In this document: positions 24,530 through 34,157 of the stretch, in pieces | Layout of the letters: each line of letters begins with the position of its first letter | How positions within the stretch are numbered: the first letter of the stretch is position 1 | NCBI GenBank assembly: GCA_002347755.1 | Contig: DDXT01000058.1 | Coordinates: 1 to 43,095, forward strand | Source of the DNA: Caryophanales bacterium UBA2253 | Lineage (GTDB): Bacteria > Bacillota_I > Bacilli_A > ML615J-28 > CAG-698 | DNA: 43,095 nt | Direction: 5' to 3' | Translations under genes and position numbers: made by a program | The notes under the pieces: generated by a model | Database searches by the model: none | What the model was told of the DNA's origin: nothing | What the model saw: only the letters and a program-made list of their open reading frames with translations

Positions 24530-24964
24530 ATGCCTGAAAAAGATAAACCTAATGGCATTTTGGCCATTTTCACAAAAGAATACAAGTATGAAGGATTGAT
24601 TTTACTGGTTTTATCGTTGATTGCCATTATTCTTGGCTCAATGGTTTTGATTGGCGAAACTTCCGGCGGAAGCAGCGGCCTGACCATCAATAAGAATGTC
24701 TTTTTGATTGGCGATTACCCGAAAGCTTTCGCTTGGATTCTGATCATTTTGGGAGCCATGTCTTTGATTCTGGCGATTTGGCCGTTCTTCAAACCGTCCA
24801 TCGCCGAAGTCAAAAGAGTAACTTGGCCAACCAAAGGCACGCTGTTTCAAAATACCGCCATTGTTTTTGCTTTCATTCTCATCATGTCATTGCTGTTCTT
24901 GTTGTATGACTTTGCATTGGGATATTTACTGCAGCTGTTTGAATGGCTAGCCGGGAAAATTTAG
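24530..24964 (+). CDS. secE: Preprotein translocase subunit SecE, with extra N-terminal membrane hairpin
   Basis: A 144-residue SecE. The conserved part is FFKPSIAEVKRVTWPT (residues 86-101) plus the following transmembrane helix (108-130), which clamp SecY. Bacillus SecE is about 59 residues with one helix; here two additional hydrophobic segments (about 22-42 and 66-86) precede the core, giving three, as in E. coli SecE. AGGAGG precedes the ATG. nusG follows after 7 bp. Confidence 0.93.
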   Translation: MPEKDKPNGILAIFTKEYKYEGLILLVLSLIAIILGSMVLIGETSGGSSGLTINKNVFLIGDYPKAFAWILIILGAMSLILAIWPFFKPSIAEVKRVTWPTKGTLFQNTAIVFAFILIMSLLFLLYDFALGYLLQLFEWLAGKI

Positions 24965-24971
24965 GTTGATC

Positions 24972-25508
24972 ATGAACGAGCGAGCTTGGTATATAGTCCA
25001 AACCTATTCAGGGTGTGAAAATGCGGCGAAGAAAAACATTGAACGCCGGATTGAATCCATGGATATGAGCAATCTCATTTTTAAGGTTTTGGTACCGGAA
25101 GAAAAAGTCATCGAGAAAAAGAAGAACGGTGAAACCCATGAAGTTTTGGTAAAACCTTATCCAGGATATGTTTTTATTGACATGATTGTTACCGACGAAT
25201 CTTGGTTCATGATCCGAAACACCCCGATGGTCACCGGATTTTTGGGATCCTCAGGCGGAGGGGCCAAACCGGTTCCTTTGAATGATGAAGAAATGGTTCC
25301 GATTTTCCGGATGTGCGGCATCTCCACAGACAAATCCTTTGATGGAAAAATCGGCGGGAAAGTTTTGATCACGGCCGGGACCTTCGCCCAACAAGAAGGG
25401 ATCATCGACGCGATTGATTTGCAAAAAGGCATCGTCCGCGTGTTGATCTATGCTTTCGGACGAGCCACCCCAGCCGAACTAGATTTTAACGAAGTAAAAA
25501 TATTATAA
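24972..25508 (+). CDS. nusG: Transcription termination/antitermination factor NusG
   Basis: A 178-residue protein with the NGN domain (AWYIVQTYSGCENAAKKNIE, VLVKPYPGYVFIDM) that binds the polymerase clamp, and a C-terminal KOW domain (GKVLITAGTFAQQEGIIDAI) that contacts S10 or Rho. The usual GPF of the KOW loop reads GTF. The ATG at 24972 gives the family's normal start; an in-frame TTG at 24966 would add two residues. A terminator follows. Confidence 0.96.
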   Translation: MNERAWYIVQTYSGCENAAKKNIERRIESMDMSNLIFKVLVPEEKVIEKKKNGETHEVLVKPYPGYVFIDMIVTDESWFMIRNTPMVTGFLGSSGGGAKPVPLNDEEMVPIFRMCGISTDKSFDGKIGGKVLITAGTFAQQEGIIDAIDLQKGIVRVLIYAFGRATPAELDFNEVKIL

Positions 25509-25517
25509 GAAACCTCT

Positions 25518-25556
25518 GGCATTTTTATCGATTCGGATCGGAAAAAATGCCTTTTT
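25518..25556 (+). terminator. Terminator of rpmG-secE-nusG
   Basis: GGCATTTTT (25518-25526) pairs with AAAAATGCC (25543-25551), with an inner CGAT/ATCG helix, followed by five T. Confidence 0.8.
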
Positions 25557-25585
25557 AAATGCGTGGGATAATCGTTAAATTTCAT

Positions 25586-25614
25586 TTGACATCCCGCGGT
25601 AAATATAGTATAAT
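25586..25614 (+). promoter_or_regulatory. Consensus promoter of rplK-rplA
   Basis: TTGACA at 25586-25591, 17 bp, TATAAT at 25609-25614: a perfect match to the vegetative sigma consensus. A leader of about 98 bases follows. Confidence 0.93.
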
Positions 25615-25718
25615 ATTCAAGCGTGCAATACTCGCAAAATCACTATTTTATTAAAAGTGGGAGAGCTAAAAACTCACATTACACCACATTACGGACAAAA
25701 GGAGGTGTGTCTCGAACT

Positions 25719-26141
25719 ATGAAAAAAGTTACGAAAGTCGTTAAATTACAACTTGCAGCGGGAAGAGCAACGCCAGCGCCACCAGTTGGACCAACGCTTG
25801 GACAAACCGGCATCAACATTCAACAGTTCTGCCTTCAGTTCAACGAAAGAACCAAGGATATGGTCGGCAATATCGTCCCGGCAGTTATTTCTGTTTATGA
25901 GGATCGTTCTTTTTCTTTCATTACAAAGACTCCACCAGCTTCTGATTTACTGAAAAAAGCGGCTGGAATTACAAGCGGTTCCGCTAATTCAAAGACAACC
26001 AAAGTTGCAACCATCTCGCAAGCGAAAGTTTTGGAGATCGCGAAAACAAAATTGCCAGATTTGAACGCTTATACGGTTGAAGCCGGCGCCAAAATCATTG
26101 AAGGAACTGCAAGAAATATGGGAATTGTTGTTGAAAAGTAA
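25719..26141 (+). CDS. rplK: 50S ribosomal protein L11
   Basis: A 140-residue protein starting MKKVTKVVKLQLAAGRATPA, with PPVGPTLGQTGINIQQFC, the thiostrepton-site region binding 23S rRNA in the GTPase centre. The ATG at 25719 matches L11 homologues; the open frame extends to 25623 but that part is the leader. AAAGGAGGTG lies 13 bases before the ATG, longer than usual; a closer GTG at 25707 sits too near the site. Confidence 0.96.
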   Translation: MKKVTKVVKLQLAAGRATPAPPVGPTLGQTGINIQQFCLQFNERTKDMVGNIVPAVISVYEDRSFSFITKTPPASDLLKKAAGITSGSANSKTTKVATISQAKVLEIAKTKLPDLNAYTVEAGAKIIEGTARNMGIVVEK

Positions 26142-26249
26142 AACTAATCTTATCAACGAAGTTCTATTACAAACAAACTAAGTTGTTTTACTACAACTTA
26201 AACTGTGGAAGGAATTTCCGTTAGACCACATTTAAGGAGGAAAATTTAT
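26142..26249 (+). promoter_or_regulatory. Structured rplK-rplA intercistronic region
   Basis: A perfect AAGTTGT/ACAACTT hairpin with a 6-base loop lies mid-gap, followed by a GTGG...CCAC pairing that ends just before the rplA ribosome binding site. No promoter or terminator is seen. It could be a translational control site (L1 represses its own mRNA in several bacteria); this is inference. Confidence 0.4.
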
Positions 26250-26948
26250 ATGGCTAAAAGAAGTCGCAAATACCTTGAAGCTGCGAAATTAGTCGACCGC
26301 AACATTCGTTACTCGTTAACCGATGCTTGCGATTTGGTTAAAAAGACCAGCATCACCAAATTCGACGCCACCGTTGAATTAGCCGTCAGACTGAACCTTG
26401 ATTCTCGTAAAGCCGAACAAAACTTGCGAGGAGCGATCATTCTGCCAAACGGATCCGGAAAAGATCCGAAAGTCCTGGTTTTGACCAAGGGCGCCAAACA
26501 GAAAGAAGCAGAGGCCGCCGGCGCTGATTTCTTCGGCGACACTGAATATGTTGAAAAGATCAAAGGCGGATGGTTTGGCTTTGACGTCATCGTCGCGACC
26601 CCGGATATGATGGGCGAACTCGGAAAACTAGGAAAAATCCTAGGACCGAAGGGTTTGATGCCTAATGCAAAAACCGGAACCGTGACCATGGACGTCGAGA
26701 AAGCCGTTCGTGAGATCAAATCAGGTAAAGTAACCTATCGCGTTGACAAAACTGGTAACGTTCAGGTGATCGTCGGCCGCGTAAGTTTCGAAGCTGAAAA
26801 ATTGGCTCAGAACATTCGCACCGTGTACGCCACCTTGATGCGCATCAAACCGTCGACTGTCAAAGGCATTTATCTGAAGAACATCGCGGTCTCTACAACT
26901 ATGGGCCCTGGAATCAAAGTCAATCCAGAATCAATCATCATAAAATAA
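26250..26948 (+). CDS. rplA: 50S ribosomal protein L1
   Basis: A 232-residue protein starting MAKRSRKYLEAAKLVDR, with KILGPKGLMPNAKTGTVT, the L1 signature. It forms the L1 stalk and moves deacylated tRNA out of the ribosome. The ATG at 26250 follows AAGGAGG; the frame's 15 upstream codons lie in the intercistronic structure. Length is the family norm. Confidence 0.97.
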   Translation: MAKRSRKYLEAAKLVDRNIRYSLTDACDLVKKTSITKFDATVELAVRLNLDSRKAEQNLRGAIILPNGSGKDPKVLVLTKGAKQKEAEAAGADFFGDTEYVEKIKGGWFGFDVIVATPDMMGELGKLGKILGPKGLMPNAKTGTVTMDVEKAVREIKSGKVTYRVDKTGNVQVIVGRVSFEAEKLAQNIRTVYATLMRIKPSTVKGIYLKNIAVSTTMGPGIKVNPESIIIK

Positions 26949-26989
26949 TTAAAACAGTTTACCCAAAAAAAATAAAATAGTAATGAATT

Positions 26990-27090
26990 ATTGCCGTAGA
27001 CAGTAGGAGCGCAAGCTTAATTTCCTACCGAGGTTAAAAGAGTTATAGTGATCTCTTTTACCTTGATCGGTAGAAGAGATTTTATTATTT
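26990..27090 (+). ncRNA. L10 leader with transcription attenuator
   Basis: The segment from 26992 (GCCGTAGACAGTAGG) to 27033 (CCTACCGAGG) has the conserved sequence and stem of the ribosomal L10 leader, which binds L10(L12)4. Two exclusive hairpins follow: an antiterminator (27032-27042 with 27053-27062) and a 12-bp terminator (27051-27062 with 27069-27080) with a TTTTATTATTT tail. Binding of excess L10 would favour termination before rplJ. Confidence 0.9.
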
Positions 27091-27106
27091 CAATGGAGGT
27101 GAAAGA

Positions 27107-27595
27107 ATGAAAGAAGCAACATTAAACAAAAAGATCGAAGAAGTTGATTCCTTAACCGCGAAGTTCAAGGAAGCCAAATCTTTGGTATTTGTTGATTATT
27201 TGGGATTGACGGTTGCTGAAGTATCGGAACTCCGTAATTTATTGTACGACCAGGGCTGCCAAATGTTTGTTATCAAAAACAACATTCTCAAACGGGCGGC
27301 CAAAAAAGCGGGATTCAAGGGATTGGATGACGTTTTGGTCGGACCAAGCGCGGTTGCTTTATCAAAGGATGTCACAGCGGCATCGAAAGTGATTTTTGGC
27401 TTTGCCAAAAAGAACGAAAAACTGGGAGTCAAAGTCGGCGTGGTTGAAGGAACCGTCCTGAACAAAGCCGATCTAAAGATTGTTTCGGCGTTACCGGACA
27501 AAAAAGGCATGGTATCAATGTTACTCAGCGTATTGCAAGCCCCGATTCGCAACTTAGGTGTTGCCATTAAGGCTGTTGCAGAAAAAATTGCATAA
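27107..27595 (+). CDS. rplJ: 50S ribosomal protein L10
   Basis: A 162-residue protein (SLVFVDYLGLTVAEVSELRN, QMFVIKNNILKRAAKKAGF) that forms the base of the ribosomal stalk and carries L7/L12 dimers on its C-terminal helix. GGAGGTGA precedes the ATG. It should control its own transcription through the leader just upstream. rplL follows after 15 bp. Confidence 0.97.
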   Translation: MKEATLNKKIEEVDSLTAKFKEAKSLVFVDYLGLTVAEVSELRNLLYDQGCQMFVIKNNILKRAAKKAGFKGLDDVLVGPSAVALSKDVTAASKVIFGFAKKNEKLGVKVGVVEGTVLNKADLKIVSALPDKKGMVSMLLSVLQAPIRNLGVAIKAVAEKIA

Positions 27596-27616
27596 TAATT
27601 TAAGGAGGAAATGAAA

Positions 27617-27988
27617 ATGGAAAAATTCAATGTACAAGATTTTTTGAAGGCATTAAAAGAAATGTCGGTATTGGAGTTAAACGAGTTGGTAAAGGCCATC
27701 GAGGCTGAATTTGGTGTTACCGCTGCCGCGGCAGTTGCTGTTGCCGGCCCGGAAGAAGCCAAGGAAGAAGAAGGCCCTTCAACTTATAACGTTATTTTGG
27801 CCGCTTTCGGCCAAAACAAAATCGCGGTCATTAAGGCCGTTCGTGAATTGACCGGACTTCCACTGAAGGAAGCCAAAGACTTAGTTGACGCAGCTCCAAA
27901 AGCCGTTAAGGAAAATGCTTCAATCGATGAAGCAAACGCCATTAAAGCTAAATTGGAAGAAGTTGGCGCGATTGTTGAATTAAAGTAA
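27617..27988 (+). CDS. rplL: 50S ribosomal protein L7/L12
   Basis: A 123-residue stalk protein: N-terminal dimerisation helices (VQDFLKALKEMSVLELNELV), an alanine-rich hinge (VTAAAAVAVAGPEEA) and the C-terminal factor-binding domain (GLPLKEAKDLVDAAPKAVKE). Two in-frame ATG codons lie at 27611 and 27617; AGGAGG at 27603-27608 is properly spaced only for the second. Confidence 0.97.
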   Translation: MEKFNVQDFLKALKEMSVLELNELVKAIEAEFGVTAAAAVAVAGPEEAKEEEGPSTYNVILAAFGQNKIAVIKAVRELTGLPLKEAKDLVDAAPKAVKENASIDEANAIKAKLEEVGAIVELK

Positions 27989-27997
27989 ACAAGGAAT

Positions 27998-28023
27998 AAG
28001 CCTCGCAAGGGGCTTTTCTTTTT
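27998..28023 (+). terminator. Terminator after rplL
   Basis: A 7-bp stem (27998-28004 with 28009-28015, one wobble) around GCAA, followed by TTTTCTTTTT. Confidence 0.85.
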
Positions 28024-28032
28024 GGTTTGCGG

Positions 28033-28061
28033 TTGACTTTTGACCGCCTTTGGTCTATAAT
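28033..28061 (+). promoter_or_regulatory. Promoter of the riboswitch transcript
   Basis: TTGACT at 28033-28038, 17 bp, TATAAT at 28056-28061. A leader of nearly 250 bases precedes the coding region. Confidence 0.9.
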
Positions 28062-28082
28062 AAGGCGTATTTTTTCAAAAAT

Positions 28083-28228
28083 ATTTGGTGCGTTTTGCGT
28101 AACAAGGAATTGGGTGAGAATCCCAAGCTGTCCCAGCAGCCGTAATGTTGATGAAATCGATGAACCACTGTGTTAATCATGGGAAGGGTCGAGAGTAAAG
28201 TGAAACTAAGCCGGAAGACTTACCAGAT
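28083..28228 (+). ncRNA. Cobalamin riboswitch
   Basis: The B12 box AGCCGGAAGACTTACC lies at 28209-28224. Other conserved parts are GGGTGAGAATCCC (28112-28124), GCTGTCCCAGCAGCCGTAA and a later ATGGGAAGGG. The closing helix P1 forms between ATTTGGT (28083-28089) and ACCAGAT (28222-28228). These are the standard landmarks of a cobalamin aptamer; which corrinoid form it binds is not judged. Confidence 0.92.
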
Positions 28229-28271
28229 GTTTAAAAAATATTCTCCTGGGGCTGGGGATGGATTGACCAAA

Positions 28272-28312
28272 GTCTTTCCGTTCTTTGCTACTATTTTGTT
28301 GAAAGGAAAGAC
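28272..28312 (+). promoter_or_regulatory. Putative SD-sequestering helix of the riboswitch
   Basis: GTCTTTCC (28272-28279) is a perfect complement of GGAAAGAC (28305-28312), which contains the ribosome binding site of the next gene. No terminator is seen between aptamer and gene, so control is probably at translation. AAGACT inside the B12 box (28215-28220) could compete for AGTCTT (28271-28276). Confidence 0.65.
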
Positions 28313-28316
28313 AAAA

Positions 28317-28697
28317 ATGAAAAAACTTTTTCTATTTCTGGTTCTGATTTTTACTTTGGTGCCGCTGATGTTCGGATGCGAAAAAGATTCCGATTCCGTC
28401 GGTGAGATTACGGTGATCGTCGAAAACAATGTAGGCGATGAAGTGTTCAACGAAAAAATAGCTTTTGGGGAGGATGACACTTTGCTCGGTTTGTTGCAAA
28501 ACCATCCTACCATTGCTTTGAAAGGCGAAGAACAGTCTTTCGGATTTTACATTACGGAAGTTTTTGGCATCGACGCCAATGATTTCGAAAGAACCTATTG
28601 GAGCATTTCCGTTAACGGCGAGTACTCGCTCGTTGGAATCGGCGATATCGAACTAATCACAGACGATGTAATCACACTCTCGATGCTGACATACTAA
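28317..28697 (+). CDS. DUF4430 lipoprotein under cobalamin riboswitch control
   Basis: A 126-residue lipoprotein: signal peptide and lipobox LMFGC (C21), then one small domain (EITVIVENNVGDEVFNEKI, YWSISVNGEY, DDVITLSMLTY) of the DUF4430 kind. DUF4430 resembles the C-terminal beta domain of vertebrate transcobalamin and intrinsic factor, which caps bound B12. With a cobalamin riboswitch directly upstream, a role in capturing corrinoid at the cell surface is likely, but no transporter gene lies beside it. The ATG at 28317 follows GAAAGGAAAG. A terminator follows, so the gene is transcribed alone. Confidence 0.85.
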   Translation: MKKLFLFLVLIFTLVPLMFGCEKDSDSVGEITVIVENNVGDEVFNEKIAFGEDDTLLGLLQNHPTIALKGEEQSFGFYITEVFGIDANDFERTYWSISVNGEYSLVGIGDIELITDDVITLSMLTY

Positions 28698-28704
28698 AAT
28701 GATC

Positions 28705-28742
28705 GTCTAGTAACTTCCAATTTGGTTGTTGCTAGACTTTTT
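28705..28742 (+). terminator. Terminator of the riboswitch-lipoprotein transcript
   Basis: A 10-bp stem (28705-28714 with 28728-28737, one wobble), a 13-base loop and five T. Confidence 0.85.
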
Positions 28743-28808
28743 ATACAAATAAAATTAGCGAAAAACAGGAAATAATCATTCAACTAAACGAAGAATTTGG
28801 AGGGAAAA

Positions 28809-29594
28809 ATGTATCCAGAATTTATTATCAGGATTAATGAGGCTTTGGAGCCGATCGGCTTGGGAACTTTTGAGATTTTGATCGGCATCGGGGTCGTGGT
28901 GATGCTAAACTATGTAATCAATGCCTTGGAAAAAACGCTTGGGTATTCTCGAAAAGATACCAACCGCTTGTTGATTTTCTTTGGAATTGGGTTGGCGGTC
29001 ACCTATTTATTTTCTTACTTTTTTGATGCTTTGTTTCATTATCTTGAAACCGGGATTTTCGAAGGCGGAATAACGTACATTGCCGGATTCATCGGGGGCG
29101 TCATTTGTTTTTCGCTTTTGATTTATTTTTTCATGAAACCCGAGCGAAAAAACATCCTGAAGATTCTGAATGTCATCGTTCCCGGAATCCTTCTCGCCCA
29201 TGCTATTGGAAGGTTGGGCTGTTTCACGGCGGGATGCTGCTACGGGAGAGAAACCACGGGGATTTTCGGTGTCGTTTTCCCAGAGGGAACCAATCCATAC
29301 GCCGACGGGATCCGAACCGCGATCCACCCGACGCAGCTGTATGAAGCCTTCTTCCTATTTGCAATGTTTTTTGTATTAAAATATGTTCCGAAAATCAAGG
29401 AACACCGGTTTTCGATCTATTTGATGAGCTACGGAGTATTTCGCTTTTGCTTGGAATTGTTTTTCCGCGGGGACAGCCGAGGAGTCTTGTTTGGACTTCC
29501 GCCATCAGAGATCCTCTCAGTGTTAATGTTCATGGCCGGTGTCATCATAATAATTTTTGAGTTTAAAAAGAAAAAAGATCTAGTTTCCGCCTAA
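28809..29594 (+). CDS. Prolipoprotein diacylglyceryl transferase-like membrane protein
   Basis: A 261-residue protein with about seven membrane segments and Lgt landmarks: GGITYIAGFIGG (86-97), GRLGCFTAGCCYG (134-146), HPTQLYEA and FFRGDSRG. Lgt transfers diacylglycerol from phosphatidylglycerol to the lipobox cysteine. The key Asn of the usual GRIGNF motif (N146 in E. coli) is Cys here, and the HGGL histidine is not evident; R135 is kept. It may be a cysteine-rich Lgt variant rather than the main enzyme. The ATG at 28809 follows TTGGAGGG. No clear promoter was seen in the short gap after the preceding terminator. Confidence 0.75.
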   Translation: MYPEFIIRINEALEPIGLGTFEILIGIGVVVMLNYVINALEKTLGYSRKDTNRLLIFFGIGLAVTYLFSYFFDALFHYLETGIFEGGITYIAGFIGGVICFSLLIYFFMKPERKNILKILNVIVPGILLAHAIGRLGCFTAGCCYGRETTGIFGVVFPEGTNPYADGIRTAIHPTQLYEAFFLFAMFFVLKYVPKIKEHRFSIYLMSYGVFRFCLELFFRGDSRGVLFGLPPSEILSVLMFMAGVIIIIFEFKKKKDLVSA

Positions 29595-29604
29595 GGTCTT
29601 TTTT
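29571..29604 (+). terminator. Terminator overlapping the end of the Lgt-like gene
   Basis: AAAAAAGATCT (29571-29581) pairs over 11 bp (one wobble) with 29594-29604, which ends in six T. The stop codon lies in the loop. Confidence 0.7.
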
Positions 29605-29624
29605 CCATCTTTGGGGAGAAAAAA

Positions 29625-30224
29625 ATGAGTCATTACTTTATCAATGATCGCAACTTAAAAAGGGTGATCCAAACTCTGAATTATGACTTTCTTGGTCACA
29701 AAATGGAATTTAAAACCGATTCCGGGGTGTTTAGCCGCACCCGGATCGATTTTGGGACCAATCTGTTGATTAATACCCTATCCAAAGAGAATCTTCAAGG
29801 AAAGGCAATTTTGGATTTGGGATGCGGATACGGGATCATCGGCTTGGCTTTGGCCAAGGCCTTTCCGGACGCAAGCGTGGAAATGGTTGACGTTTTGGAC
29901 CGGGCGATCGAGCTTTCGAGAACCAACGCCGAACTGAACAACATTAAAAACGTCAACCCCCATCACAGCGATTTATTTTCCCAAGTTGACTCCTTATTTG
30001 ATGTCATCATTTCCAACCCCCCCATTCGGGCCGGAAAAGACACCGTTCATAAGATTGTGACTGACGCTTATTCCCATTTGGAAATCGACGGAGCCCTTTG
30101 GCTGGTCATTCAAAAGAAACAGGGTGCCGATTCGCTGTTTCGAAAACTGGAAACCACGTTTGGGAATGCTCGGGTGGCGGAAAAGAAGAATGGATATCAG
30201 GTCCTAACATGCCTCAAAAAATGA
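29625..30224 (+). CDS. ybxB: RsmC-like class I methyltransferase (YbxB)
   Basis: A 199-residue methyltransferase with SAM-binding ILDLGCGYGIIGLALA and the catalytic NPPIRAGK motif of the RsmC/RlmG small-domain family, which methylate guanine N2 in rRNA. In B. subtilis ybxB lies between rplL and rpoB; here it keeps its place before rpoB but is parted from rplL by the riboswitch lipoprotein and the Lgt-like gene. GGGGAG precedes the ATG. The exact rRNA target is unknown. Confidence 0.92.
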   Translation: MSHYFINDRNLKRVIQTLNYDFLGHKMEFKTDSGVFSRTRIDFGTNLLINTLSKENLQGKAILDLGCGYGIIGLALAKAFPDASVEMVDVLDRAIELSRTNAELNNIKNVNPHHSDLFSQVDSLFDVIISNPPIRAGKDTVHKIVTDAYSHLEIDGALWLVIQKKQGADSLFRKLETTFGNARVAEKKNGYQVLTCLKK

Positions 30225-30236
30225 TTAATAAAAACA

Positions 30237-30265
30237 TTGACAATTTGACATAATAGTGTTATCAT
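30237..30265 (+). promoter_or_regulatory. Promoter of rpoB-rpoC
   Basis: TTGACA at 30237-30242, 17 bp, TATCAT at 30260-30265 with an extended TGT. Transcription should begin near 30272, which rules out a protein start there. Confidence 0.85.
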
Positions 30266-30340
30266 AACAAAATGCGAAAGAATGTGAAAAGATATTTTCC
30301 ATTCGACTTTTTTGCTACAAATAATGTGAGGTGGAATATT

Positions 30341-34123
<3,783 letters not shown>

Positions 34124-34157
34124 ATTTCCCCTTTTCTTTATAATTTGAGGTGATATT

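Noticed and set aside
25623..25718. N-terminal extension of L11 from the upstream GTG
   Set aside because: It begins at the transcription start and lacks homology; the ATG at 25719 gives the normal L11 start.
30245..30250. Second TTGACA as the rpoB -35 box
   Set aside because: No suitable -10 lies 16-18 bp downstream of it; the TTGACA at 30237 is spaced correctly.
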